Source: Lumbricus terrestris (Eukaryota > Annelida > Clitellata > Crassiclitellata > Lumbricidae). Taken from it: a DNA stretch of 64,000 nt. Where the stretch lies: the NCBI GenBank assembly GCA_949752735.1, contig OX457037.1, positions 16,329,017-16,393,016 on the forward strand. The letters run 5' to 3'. How positions within the stretch are numbered: position 1 is the stretch's first letter; each line of letters begins with the position of its first letter. Of the stretch, positions 52,426-63,856 are shown piece by piece. The notes below the pieces were generated by a model, which was given only the letters and a program-made list of their open reading frames with translations, was not told the DNA's origin and searched no databases. Made by a program: the position numbers and the translations under genes.

Positions 52426-54531
52426 ATGGGATGTTGTCCTCGATTCGATTCGCCAGGACATCCAGAAGCGGCAGGATTGGTGGAGAGATGGAATCAAACG
52501 TTCAAGAAAATGATTCATCATGTCGTTGTGGAAAATCCGAGACAGTGGCATAAAATTATTCCATTTACAGTCTGGGCATTGAGAGAAGTGCCTAATGCAA
52601 CTACAGGAGTGGCACCGTATTTGCTGGTCTATGGAAAGTTGCCGAGAGGGCCACTCACCATCCTTAAGGAAAGCTGGACCAAAGAAATAAATCTACCACC
52701 GAACATTGGAGTGCAACCGGCAAAGTACCTGAAGAATTTAAGAGCAGACATGGAAAAGGCCTTGACATTCGCCGAGAGCTGTGCTGAAGAAAAGCAAAAA
52801 CAGTACGCCAGTCAATACAACAAAAGAGCAAAAGATAAAGAATTCGAGCCAGGAGAGAACGTCATCGTGCTGTATCCAACGTCAACCAATAAATTGATCT
52901 CCCGATGGCATGGTCCATGCACGGTCCTGCAAAGAAGATCCAAATATTCGTATCTGGTGGACATGAACGAAAACGGTCGACGGATTATTCATGCTAACAA
53001 GATGAGGAAGTTCATTACGAGAACATTGTCTTGTGGTCTGATCGTGGAAGAGGATGACGAATTTGGATCAGTGGTAGAAATACCGCTGAAGGAAGATTAT
53101 TCAGAGACAAAACAGAAGTCACTTCAATTGGATTACGAACAAATTGGACATCTGACCAGCGAACAGCAGAAACAATTACTTGATGTACTGAATCGATATG
53201 CAGACAGATTTTCAGACAACCCTGGACTATGTACATTAGTAGAACACGAAGTGGTGCTGAGACCAGACTTTCGAGAAAAAGAATTCGTGGCATATCGAAT
53301 ACCACTAATATACCGAGCAGAAGTGGAAAAACAAATACAAGAGATGCTGAAAGAAAACATCATTCAACCATCGTCAAGCAGAATGGCAAGTCCACTTGTC
53401 ATTGTCAAAAAGAAGAATGGATCCTTGAGATTGGCTTGTGACTACAGATACATTAACTCTTTTACTGAAAACTGCCGATATCCTATGCCAATCGTCAACG
53501 ATGTCTTGAGCAAAGTTGGAAAATCCAAGTTCATTTCTGTTATGGACTGTCGCAGTGCATATTGGACTTGTCCTGTGAAAAAGAGTGACCAATGGAAGAC
53601 TGCGTTTGTTACACATAATGGACTGTATGAATTTACGCGTGTTCCGTTTGGAATGATTAACTCTGGACGGACTTTTGTAAAAGCGATAAATATGATCTTG
53701 CAACCGATTCATGATTTTACTGAACCTTATGTTGATGACATTGCAGTGCATTCTAATGATTGGGACATTCATTTAAGACATTTGGAATTATTTTTGAAAC
53801 AAATAAGACTGCATAATGTAACATTGAACTTGAAGAAATGTGTGTTTGGTAAGAGTGAGGTGAAGTTCATCGGTCACCTCATAGGATCAGGGAAGAAGAT
53901 GATGAATCCAGACAGGATTGACAGTTTAATTAATTTGAAGAAACCTGAAACCAGGAAGGAAGTGAAGCAAGTCTTAGGATTTTTTGGATTTTACAGACAG
54001 TTTATTTGTAATTTTGCTGAAATTGCTAAACCATTGACAGACTTGACCAGCAAGAAAGTACCTGAGAACATTGTTTGGACTGATGCACATCAGAAATCTT
54101 TTGATTCCCTTAAACAGATTGTCTTATCAAATGTGATTCTATATATGTTTGAGGTTGGGAAACCATTTAATTTGTACTGTGATAGCAGTGATTTTGCTGT
54201 GGGAGCTGTACTGTCTCAGGTGGACGAGGAAGGGATTGAACGTCCTGTTTCATTTATCAGTCAGAAGCTGACAGATACTCAGAGAAGGTGGGCAACGATT
54301 GAGAAGGAAGCCTATGCAATCATATGGGCTTTAAACAAGTTGAAAGAAATTCTTATTGGTTCTAAAATCAATGTGTTTACAGACCATAATCCTTTAGTTT
54401 ATTTGACTGAATCAATGTCGAAATCTGCTAAATTAGTCAGATGGTCTTTATCATTGCAAAATTTTGACATTCTGTTGAACTATAAGAAAGGTAAATTGAA
54501 TGTAGTAGCTGATTGTCTGTCTAGATTGTAG
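52426..54531 (+). CDS. Integrase end, reverse transcriptase and RNase H (701 codons)
   Basis: In the same frame as the previous entry, with one stop and one codon between. It begins with the rest of the integrase core, with the catalytic glutamate in GHPEAAGLVERWNQ, and a GPY/F-like C-terminal module (ISRWHGPCTVL). Reverse transcriptase follows, with YVDD at about 435-438 and the FGFYRQFI thumb region. RNase H follows (NLYCDSSDFAVGAVLSQ near 583, TDHNPLVYL near 651) and ends CLSRL. The ATG at 52426 is simply the first after the stop and need not be used. Confidence 0.92.
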   Translation: MGCCPRFDSPGHPEAAGLVERWNQTFKKMIHHVVVENPRQWHKIIPFTVWALREVPNATTGVAPYLLVYGKLPRGPLTILKESWTKEINLPPNIGVQPAKYLKNLRADMEKALTFAESCAEEKQKQYASQYNKRAKDKEFEPGENVIVLYPTSTNKLISRWHGPCTVLQRRSKYSYLVDMNENGRRIIHANKMRKFITRTLSCGLIVEEDDEFGSVVEIPLKEDYSETKQKSLQLDYEQIGHLTSEQQKQLLDVLNRYADRFSDNPGLCTLVEHEVVLRPDFREKEFVAYRIPLIYRAEVEKQIQEMLKENIIQPSSSRMASPLVIVKKKNGSLRLACDYRYINSFTENCRYPMPIVNDVLSKVGKSKFISVMDCRSAYWTCPVKKSDQWKTAFVTHNGLYEFTRVPFGMINSGRTFVKAINMILQPIHDFTEPYVDDIAVHSNDWDIHLRHLELFLKQIRLHNVTLNLKKCVFGKSEVKFIGHLIGSGKKMMNPDRIDSLINLKKPETRKEVKQVLGFFGFYRQFICNFAEIAKPLTDLTSKKVPENIVWTDAHQKSFDSLKQIVLSNVILYMFEVGKPFNLYCDSSDFAVGAVLSQVDEEGIERPVSFISQKLTDTQRRWATIEKEAYAIIWALNKLKEILIGSKINVFTDHNPLVYLTESMSKSAKLVRWSLSLQNFDILLNYKKGKLNVVADCLSRL

Positions 54532-54623
54532 TGTAAGATATTTTATGATGTATTATGTTATGGACTATTTGCATTGTTTAGTTAAGGTACGTTCGCTAAT
54601 TTTTATAGATAATTAGCTCTCTT

Positions 54624-54644
54624 TAAAAGAAAGGAGGGAGGTAA
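54624..54644 (+). promoter_or_regulatory. Polypurine tract
   Basis: AAAAGAAAGGAGGGAGG lies directly upstream of the 3' LTR (followed by TAA), at the place where plus-strand synthesis is primed. Confidence 0.85.
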
Positions 54645-55217
54645 TGTGAGCTAATTTTGTATAGTCTATGTGGTCAGTTGATGTTTAGGCGTACGAATAG
54701 ACCAGCTCAAGGTCAGCGTCTAGACAGTTAGGCCTGCAGGTGACAGACTGGCGGGAAAGTTGGCGCGGCTCGGCCGACCGTCGCCGGAGAGCGCGAGAGA
54801 GAGAGAGATAGGCAGACAGACAGACGGACAGATAGACGGAGAGAGGCAGATAGAAGGACAGAGCGGCAAGGGGAAGAGTGTACGCCCAGACAGTGAGATA
54901 AGTTGTAGAAGAAGGAGTTGGTAGTAGAGAGTAGAAGACGTTTTAGAGAACAGTGGAGTTAGATAATAATAGTTGCGTTGCTGTCGTAGAATTCAAGCGT
55001 TTGTCGTCGTTGATCCATTGTTGTGTTATTTGCGTTGTTATGAAAGAAGAAGAAAATACCAGAAACAGAGCTTTGTTGTAATTGAACAAGTTAAGAACTT
55101 TAGAAACTTATACACTAGCTTTAGATACCGAAGTACAGTGACTAGGTTAGGCATAGGCTGCGCTACTGAACACAAGGAAAAACTGGAGAAAACTTGAAGG
55201 TCAATTGAAGGTTGACA
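54645..55217 (+). repeat. 3' LTR, 573 bp
   Basis: Every landmark lies exactly 6971 bp after its counterpart in the 5' LTR, and I found no difference by eye. It is followed by GCCGC and then the satellite. Confidence 0.95.
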
Positions 55218-58200
55218 GCCGCCATTGCGCCCGCTCCTCCGAATATCTAGGAGTCGTAGCGTGGCATGCAATGGTTGGCGATTTCATCGCCGCCATTGCG
55301 CCCGCTCCTCCGAATATCTAGGAGTCGTAGCGTGGCATGCAATGGTTGGCGATTTCATCGCCGCCATTGCGCCCGCTCCTCCGAATATCTAGGAGTCGTA
55401 GCGTGGCATGCAATGGTTGGCGATTTCATCGCCGCCATTGCGCCCGCTCCTCCGAATATCTAGGAGTCGTAGCGTGGCATGCAATGGTTGGCGATTTCAT
55501 CGCCGCCATTGCGCCCGCTCCTCCGAATATCTAGGAGTCGTAGCGTGGCATGCAATGGTTGGCGATTTCATCGCCGCCATTGCGCCCGCTCCTCCGAATA
55601 TCTAGGAGTCGTAGCGTGGCATGCAATGGTTGGCGATTTCATCGCCGCCATTGCGCCCGCTCCTCCGAATATCTAGGAGTCGTAGCGTGGCATGCAATGG
55701 TTGGCGATTTCATCGCCGCCATTGCGCCCGCTCCTCCGAATATCTAGGAGTCGTAGCGTGGCATGCAATGGTTGGCGATTTCATCGCCGCCATTGCGCCC
55801 GCTCCTCCGAATATCTAGGAGTCGTAGCGTGGCATGCAATGGTTGGCGATTTCATCGCCGCCATTGCGCCCGCTCCTCCGAATATCTAGGAGTCGTAGCG
55901 TGGCATGCAATGGTTGGCGATTTCATCGCCGCCATTGCGCCCGCTCCTCCGAATATCTAGGAGTCGTAGCGTGGCATGCAATGGTTGGCGATTTCATCGC
56001 CGCCATTGCGCCCGCTCCTCCGAATATCTAGGAGTCGTAGCGTGGCATGCAATGGTTGGCGATTTCATCGCCGCCATTGCGCCCGCTCCTCCGAATATCT
56101 AGGAGTCGTAGCGTGGCATGCAATGGTTGGCGATTTCATCGCCGCCATTGCGCCCGCTCCTCCGAATATCTAGGAGTCGTAGCGTGGCATGCAATGGTTG
56201 GCGATTTCATCGCCGCCATTGCGCCCGCTCCTCCGAATATCTAGGAGTCGTAGCGTGGCATGCAATGGTTGGCGATTTCATCGCCGCCATTGCGCCCGCT
56301 CCTCCGAATATCTAGGAGTCGTAGCGTGGCATGCAATGGTTGGCGATTTCATTTCATCGCCGCCATTGCGCCCGCTCCTCCGAATATCTAGGAGTCGTAG
56401 CGTGGCATGCAATGGTTGGCGATTTCATCGCCGCCATTGCGCCCGCTCCTCCGAATATCTAGGAGTCGTAGCGTGGCATGCAATGGTTGGCGATTTCATC
56501 GCCGCCATTGCGCCCGCTCCTCCGAATATCTAGGAGTCGTAGCGTGGCATGCAATGGTTGGCGATTTCATCGCCGCCATTGCGCCCGCTCCTCCGAATAT
56601 CTAGGAGTCGTAGCGTGGCATGCAATGGTTGGCGATTTCATCGCCGCCATTGCGCCCGCTCCTCCGAATATCTAGGAGTCGTAGCGTGGCATGCAATGGT
56701 TGGCGATTTCATCGCCGCCATTGCGCCCGCTCCCGAATATCTAGGAGTCGTAGCGTGGCATGCAATGGTTGGCGATTTCATCGCCGCCATTGCGCCCGCT
56801 CCTCCGAATATCTAGGAGTCGTAGCGTGGCATGCAATGGTTGGCGATTTCATCGCCGCCATTGCGCCCGCTCCTCCGAATATCTAGGAGTCGTAGCGTGG
56901 CATGCAATGGTTGGCGATTTCATCGCCGCCATTGCGCCCGCTCCTCCGAATATCTAGGAGTCGTAGCGTGGCATGCAATGGTTGGCGATTTCATCGCCGC
57001 CATTGCGCCCGCTCCTCCGAATATCTAGGAGTCGTAGCGTGGCATGCAATGGTTGGCGATTTCATCGCCGCCATTGCGCCCGCTCCTCCGAATATCTAGG
57101 AGTCGTAGCGTGGCATGCAATGGTTGGCGATTTCATCGCCGCCATTGCGCCCGCTCCTCCGAATATCTAGGAGTCGTAGCGTGGCATGCAATGGTTGGCG
57201 ATTTCATCGCCGCCATTGCGCCCGCTCCTCCGAATATCTAGGAGTCGTAGCGTGGCATGCAATGGTTGGCGATTTCATCGCCGCCATTGCGCCCGCTCCT
57301 CCGAATATCTAGGAGTCGTAGCGTGGCATGCAATGGTTGGCGATTTCATCGCCGCCATTGCGCCCGCTCCTCCGAATATCTAGGAGTCGTAGCGTGGCAT
57401 GCAATGGTTGGCGATTTCATCGCCGCCATTGCGCCCGCTCCTCCGAATATCTAGGAGTCGTAGCGTGGCATGCAATGGTTGGCGATTTCATCGCCGCCAT
57501 TGCGCCCGCTCCTCCGAATATCTAGGAGTCGTAGCGTGGCATGCAATGGTTGGCGATTTCATCGCCGCCATTGCGCCCGCTCCTCCGAATATCTAGGAGT
57601 CGTAGCGTGGCATGCAATGGTTGGCGATTTCATCGCCGCCATTGCGCCCGCTCCTCCGAATATCTAGGAGTCGTAGCGTGGCATGCAATGGTTGGCGATT
57701 TCATCGCCGCCATTGCGCCCGCTCCTCCGAATATCTAGGAGTCGTAGCGTGGCATGCAATGGTTGGCGATTTCATCGCCGCCATTGCGCCCGCTCCTCCG
57801 AATATCTAGGAGTCGTAGCGTGGCATGCAATGGTTGGCGATTTCATCGCCGCCATTGCGCCCGCTCCTCCGAATATCTAGGAGTCGTAGCGTGGCATGCA
57901 ATGGTTGGCGATTTCATCGCCGCCATTGCGCCCGCTCCTCCGAATATCTAGGAGTCGTAGCGTGGCATGCAATGGTTGGCGATTTCATCGCCGCCATTGC
58001 GCCCGCTCCTCCGAATATCTAGGAGTCGTAGCGTGGCATGCAATGGTTGGCGATTTCATCGCCGCCATTGCGCCCCGCTCCTCCGAATATCTAGGAGTCG
58101 TAGCGTGGCATGCAATGGTTGGCGATTTCATCGCCGCCATTGCGCCCGCTCCTCCGAATATCTAGGAGTCGTAGCGTGGCATGCAATGGTTGGCGATTTC

Positions 58201-60620
58201 ATCGCCGCCATTGCGCCCGCTCCTCCGAATATCTAGGAGTCGTAGCGTGGCATGCAATGGTTGGCGATTTCATCGCCGCCATTGCGCCCGCTCCTCCGAA
58301 TATCTAGGAGTCGTAGCGTGGCATGCAATGGTTGGCGATTTCATCGCCGCCATTGCGCCCGCTCCTCCGAATATCTAGGAGTCGTAGCGTGGCATGCAAT
58401 GGTTGGCGATTTCATCGCCGCCATTGCGCCCGCTCCTCCGAATATCTAGGAGTCGTAGCGTGGCATGCAATGGTTGGCGATTTCATCGCCGCCATTGCGC
58501 CCGCTCCTCCGAATATCTAGGAGTCGTAGCGTGGCATGCAATGGTTGGCGATTTCATCGCCGCCATTGCGCCCGCTCCTCCGAATATCTAGGAGTCGTAG
58601 CGTGGCATGCAATGGTTGGCGATTTCATCGCCGCCATTGCGCCCGCTCCTCCGAATATCTAGGAGTCGTAGCGTGGCATGCAATGGTTGGCGATTTCATC
58701 GCCGCCATTGCGCCCGCTCCTCCGAATATCTAGGAGTCGTAGCGTGGCATGCAATGGTTGGCGATTTCATCGCCGCCATTGCGCCCGCTCCTCCGAATAT
58801 CTAGGAGTCGTAGCGTGGCATGCAATGGTTGGCGATTTCATCGCCGCCATTGCGCCCGCTCCTCCGAATATCTAGGAGTCGTAGCGTGGCATGCAATGGT
58901 TGGCGATTTCATCGCCGCCATTGCGCCCGCTCCTCCGAATATCTAGGAGTCGTAGCGTGGCATGCAATGGTTGGCGATTTCATCGCCGCCATTGCGCCCG
59001 CTCCTCCGAATATCTAGGAGTCGTAGCGTGGCATGCAATGGTTGGCGATTTCATCGCCGCCATTGCGCCCGCTCCTCCGAATATCTAGGAGTCGTAGCGT
59101 GGCATGCAATGGTTGGCGATTTCATCGCCGCCATTGCGCCCGCTCCTCCGAATATCTAGGAGTCGTAGCGTGGCATGCAATGGTTGGCGATTTCATCGCC
59201 GCCATTGCGCCCGCTCCTCCGAATATCTAGGAGTCGTAGCGTGGCATGCAATGGTTGGCGATTTCATCGCCGCCATTGCGCCCGCTCCTCCGAATATCTA
59301 GGAGTCGTAGCGTGGCATGCAATGGTTGGCGATTTCATCGCCGCCATTGCGCCCGCTCCTCCGAATATCTAGGAGTCGTAGCGTGGCATGCAATGGTTGG
59401 CGATTTCATCGCCGCCATTGCGCCCGCTCCTCCGAATATCTAGGAGTCGTAGCGTGGCATGCAATGGTTGGCGATTTCATCGCCGCCATTGCGCCCGCTC
59501 CTCCGAATATCTAGGAGTCGTAGCGTGGCATGCAATGGTGGCGATTTCATCGCCGCCATTGCGCCCGCTCCTCCGAATATCTAGGAGTCGTAGCGTGGCA
59601 TGCAACTGGTTGGCGATTTCATCGCCGCCATTGCGCCCGCTCCTCCGAATATCTAGGAGTCGTAGCGTGGCATGCAATGGTTGGCGATTTCATCGCCGCC
59701 ATTGCGCCCGCTCCTCCGAATATCTAGGAGTCGTAGCGTGGCATGCAATGGTTGGCGATTTCATCGCCGCCATTGCGCCCGCTCCTCCGAATATCTAGGA
59801 GTCGTAGCGTGGCATGCAATGGTTGGCGATTTCATCGCCGCCATTGCGCCCGCTCCTCCGAATATCTAGGAGTCGTAGCGTGGCATGCAATGGTTGGCGA
59901 TTTCATCGCCGCCATTGCGCCCGCTCCTCCGAATATCTAGGAGTCGTAGCGTGGCATGCAATGGTTGGCGATTTCATCGCCGCCATTGCGCCCGCTCCTC
60001 CGAATATCTAGGAGTCGTAGCGTGGCATGCAATGGTTGGCGATTTCATCGCCGCCATTGCGCCCGCTCCTCCGAATATCTAGGAGTCGTAGCGTGGCATG
60101 CAATGGTTGGCGATTTCATCGCCGCCATTGCGCCCGCTCCTCCGAATATCTAGGAGTCGTAGCGTGGCATGCAATGGTTGGCGATTTCATCGCCGCCATT
60201 GCGCCCGCTCCTCCGAATATCTAGGAGTCGTAGCGTGGCATGCAATGGTTGGCGATTTCATCGCCGCCATTGCGCCCGCTCCTCCGAATATCTAGGAGTC
60301 GTAGCGTGGCATGCAATGGTTGGCGATTTCATCGCCGCCATTGCGCCCGCTCCTCCGAATATCTAGGAGTCGTAGCGTGGCATGCAATGGTTGGCGATTT
60401 CATCGCCGCCATTGCGCCCGCTCCTCCGAATATCTAGGAGTCGTAGCGTGGCATGCAATGGTTGGCGATTTCATCGCCGCCATTGCGCCCGCTCCTCCGA
60501 ATATCTAGGAGTCGTAGCGTGGCATGCAATGGTTGGCGCGCCCGCTCCTCCGAATATCTAGGAGTCGTAGCGTGGCATGCAATGGTTGGCGATTTCATCG
60601 CCGCCATTGCGCCCGCTCCT
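55218..60620. repeat. 71-bp satellite, right array, about 76 copies
   Basis: Same unit and orientation. It resumes at GCCGCCATTGCGCCC, where the middle array was cut. Unlike the other arrays it has length variants: a 5-bp gain near 56355, a 2-bp loss near 56733, 1-bp gains near 58075 and 59606, a 1-bp loss near 59540, and a shortened copy near 60537. It ends abruptly at GCTCCT before a CT/GT-rich flank. Confidence 0.97.
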
Positions 60621-61380
60621 GACAGACTATGTCTTTCTGTACGTCTCTCTCTTTGTTTTCTCTCTGTCTGCATGCATCTATGTCTGTATGTCCAGTGTGT
60701 TCTGTCTGTCTGTCTGTCTATTCGTCTTTCTATCTCTTATCCTGCTGTTTTCCTTGAGATCACTGTTTACCCAGGATAATTTTTCTTCTGATCATGTTTT
60801 CCTATGGTCCTTTTTTATTTTATCTAGTTTAGATATGAACTTTGATATTGAAAAGCATAAATTTGTTCGCCCATCGGTTTTATTGCAGTAGGCCTAACAA
60901 TCAATTTTGTGTTCTATAAGGCTATTGTTTAGTGAGATTCAAATTCTGTTGTGCTCACTGATTGCACAGGCCTTGGCTATAACCTATGTCTTGCAGAGGC
61001 GGTGTCTCTCGTGCAGTTGAATTAGACATTTGAAATGAACTAGTTCAAGCTCGTACTGGATAATGAAATGGTGTTTTCTCACTGGTGAATGCGCAAAAGT
61101 ATCGTAGTTTAAATTGCATGCTTAAATGTTTAAAGTTGAATATATAATAGGCTACGTGATTGGGGTCTTTGGGGAACGGCGATCGACGGCCTCGTAAGAC
61201 GCTATAATTATTAGAAAATCTTTTCATGAATGAATAATATTGAAACGAAAATTAACCCAATTAGGCTACAATTACAAAGAATATTTATTGTTAAACATTA
61301 ATACCGAAAGTTTGGCTTTTCGAAATGAATAAATGCTATTAAATACTACATACTTACTTACATTTGTCCGCAATCTTCAA
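60621..61380. other. Right flank of the satellite, non-coding
   Basis: It starts with CTGTCTGTCTGT-type low-complexity sequence to about 60730 and continues as AT-rich DNA. No exon, RNA gene or bounded repeat is seen. Confidence 0.4.
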
Positions 61381-61535
61381 TCAGCATTTTACCCACCGAT
61401 ATGCTGATTTGGCTGGTAGGTAAAATGCTGACCAGTCAGCATTGGCTAATCAGCATTTTACCCTCGGCCGATCAGCAAATCAGCAATCAGCAAATCAGCA
61501 TTTTACCCGTGCCCTCCGTACGGGCACGGATGGCA
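61381..61535. repeat. Cluster of ATCAGCATTTTACCC repeats
   Basis: CAGCATTTTACCC occurs at least three times directly and GGTAAAATGCTGA once inverted, mixed with ATCAGCA pieces. A CCGTGCCCG...CGGGCACGG inverted repeat lies at the right. It is probably the remains of a palindromic element. Confidence 0.55.
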
Positions 61536-61832
61536 ATTAGCTATCCAGTAACTATATATACATATCAATGGCCTTGACCATGTCAACAAAAATGAACTCG
61601 GTTCGATCGCAATGAATATCGGTTATTATTATTATCATTATTAAATAAATTTGTAAAACACGTAAATTCACACCATAATATGCATCTGAGGCACGGAACA
61701 TCATTATAAAGCTGTTTGTTTGATTCATGCTTCCACGCTAATTCCAGCTTTAAGACTGTGATATTTTGGTCAAGGATTCTATATTTAGAATAAATCGTCC
61801 TTGTATTTTGGTATTTAATCGACACAGAGCCT

Positions 61833-61985
61833 AAAAACTTTCAGCCCACGCGTTCTGTACATGTACATTGAGTATTTTAAGGCTCTATGTCCAATATTGC
61901 GGGCGTGAGGCCTTCGTTAAAATTTAAAAAGAAATGTTTTTACGTTTTATTCACAGCCTTTTTCGATGTACAATGTTACTTTATT
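61833..61985 (+). repeat. Duplicated segment, copy A (no insertion)
   Basis: TTCAGCCCACGCGTTCTGTA, TACATTGAGT and AAGGCTCTATGTCCAAT match copy B around the hAT-like MITE at 62487. This is the unoccupied version of that site. Confidence 0.75.
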
Positions 61986-62060
61986 GACAATCAATCAATC
62001 AATCAATATACTTTATTGATCATCATGTATATGTTTACATACAGTATAGCACAAACAAAC
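61984..62060 (-). repeat. Possible 3' end of a non-LTR retrotransposon
   Basis: On the minus strand a sequence ending GATCAATAAAGTATATTGAT continues as a short TTGA tandem tail, like a LINE 3' end. Similar to 19078-19140. Confidence 0.4.
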
Positions 62061-62368
62061 AGTAGTTGAAAATGTCACATGCATTGATGTCAATATTATT
62101 AAAGGGTTAAGCCCAAAGGAACGTAAGGTTCCGCTGACAGGGTTGCCCTAATTACATGAAGAAAATAAAATAACAAACAGACTAAACTAAACTAAACTAA
62201 ACTAAGAAGCTAAACACAACAGTTAAGAATATACAACAGTGCACGTGTAGGTAGCGCACTTCAAAACAAACCATTTTGTGCAATTATGCAATAGTATTCA
62301 GAAGAAATAATTTCAATTTGTATTTGAATTGGTACATTGTAGATACACAAGTAAGATCAATAGGCAGA

Positions 62369-63040
62369 CAAATGAACTAAATCCGTTAGTTAGATTTGTA
62401 ATATTTTCATTATTGTTTATGTGCTTGAATGCTGAACTTTCAAATTGGAATAAAAATGTTCAGCCCTCGCATTCTGTTGACATTGACAGTGTTGCCACTC
62501 TAAAATTTGGGAAAAAAAACAAGTTGAAGGGTAAACAAAAACAAGAAAACCCAAGTTGAGCAAATCTTCCGAAAATTCCCGGAATTTCCCGAAAAATTCC
62601 CGAATTTCCCAAAAATCTTCCCGAATTTCCCGTCAAAAAATCTGATGACCTTTTTTTAGTCATCCGGCACAAATCTCGGAAAAAAGTCCACAATTTCACG
62701 AAAAATGTCCGAAAATGTCAAAAAAAATTCTTTTTTTCCGTCGGAGAAAAACCCCCAAGAAAAACCCAAGCTCGTCCAAAAAAAATCCCATTTCCCAAGT
62801 TCGGATAAAAAACCAAGATCTTGTGAAATAACCCAAGGAGTGGCAACGCTGGACATTGAGTGTTATAAGGCTCTATGTCCAATTTTGGGGGTGGGGCTTT
62901 CTTTACAAAATTCATTTTAAATGTTTTTGTGTTTTATTCGCAGTCTTTTGCAATGTACAATGTCACTTAATTGGCAAATGAACTAAATCCGTTAGTTACA
63001 TTTGTAGTATTTTCATTATTGTTTGTGTGCTAGAACTCTA
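62369..63040 (+). repeat. Duplicated segment, copies B and C, with the insertion
   Basis: AAATGAACTAAATCCGTTAG occurs at 62371 and 62978, each followed by ATTTTCATTATTGTTT. Together with copy A this is a unit of about 230 bp repeated in tandem and disturbed by later insertions, including the MITE at 62487. Confidence 0.72.
62487..62851. mobile_element. Non-autonomous hAT-like element (MITE), 365 bp
   Basis: CAGTGTTGCCACTC and GAGTGGCAACGCTG are its inverted ends. The exact 8-bp duplication GACATTGA lies at 62479-62486 and 62852-62859. The interior contains repeated AATTTCCCGAA-type blocks and the GATGACCTTTTTTTAGTCAT block shared with 2916 and 25223. No transposase. Confidence 0.9.
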
Positions 63041-63639
63041 AGAATCAATTTGAATTATCACAGCGCCAAATAAATAGCGGATACCGGTCATGTTGCCATA
63101 GAAAGTGTATGTCAACGAATACTTCGGCGCGTCGTGTATTTCTGAAAGTTGTTAAAATTTTAAATAAACTTGCATTTTGATTGAAGCTAAACGTTTGAGC
63201 GTCGTTGATCGCAGTATCTTACGATTTAGCAATGGGTTGGTGATTTCTATGACTGCAGGTGTTGCTAGAAGAAATGTTTTGATCGGTTGCTGCCCGATTG
63301 CTTATGCATTATGAAGCGCAAGTTTGCAATAATTAATGGTTACTGGCCCATCCTCTTCGTTCTCTTTACTACTGAGTGCTGACACCGCTTTATTTACTAA
63401 ACACAAGACAAATGACCATCTTTACACAGATGATGCCCAGGCTTTCGTGCATGGTCCATTATCTAGTCGACTCTGCTGGGTTCATTCAGGAGATTGTCTT
63501 ATTTCTGACCTTCACTATTGAGTGTTGACTAACTGACTGTCTAAAATGCGACAAAGACTCAATTGATCAGGCTTGAGACTATGCAGCAGGTTGCTAAACT
63601 TGACTTTCTAATATTGCTGACTGCCTGTTGCTGAACGAC
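63041..63639. other. Non-coding sequence
   Basis: No spliced exon, RNA gene or bounded repeat could be supported. One 61-codon frame at 63336 has no recognisable content. Confidence 0.4.
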
Positions 63640-63715
63640 ACTGCAAAAATGATTAGTGTCGCCCTCCTTCTTTATCCAGGCTTGGGATTGGCACTGTCAG
63701 AGTGCAAACAGTGGC
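63640..63715 (+). repeat. Dispersed repeat family X, copy 3 (partial)
   Basis: ATGATTAGTGTCGCCCTCCT and CAGGCTTGGGATTGGCACTG match the other family X copies, truncated at both ends. Confidence 0.7.
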
Positions 63716-63751
63716 AAAGTTTTTACTGGCTGAGAATTGAAGATTCCTGCT

Positions 63752-63856
63752 TGTTACATGTTTAAGGACACTGCCATATCAAAGATGATTAGTGTTGCCC
63801 TCCTCCTTTATTCAGGCTTGGGACTGGCACTGGCATAGAACAACCGTGTCACATTT
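63752..63856 (+). repeat. Dispersed repeat family X, copy 4
   Basis: TACATGTTTAAGGACACTGC, AAAGATGATTAGTGTTGCCC and TTGGGACTGGCACTGGCATA match the reversed copy at 30928 over about 105 bp. Confidence 0.75.

Larger units (their letters stand above)
47674..55217 (+). mobile_element. Gmr1-like Ty3/gypsy LTR retrotransposon, full length (7544 bp)
   Basis: Two 573-bp LTRs, a tRNA-Leu primer-binding site, a polypurine tract and gag-pol are all present. The domain order is Gag, protease, integrase, reverse transcriptase, RNase H. That copia-like order within a gypsy-type element is the hallmark of the Gmr1 group described in deuterostomes. GCCAC (47669-47673) and GCCGC (55218-55222) are the 5-bp target duplication with one difference, within the satellite unit. 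One in-frame stop splits pol. Confidence 0.95.

Noticed and set aside
34338..60508. Hundreds of 65-codon frames in the satellite
   Set aside because: They are identical, overlap every 71 bp and follow from a period that is not a multiple of three with one stop per three units. No splice or start context, so not genes.
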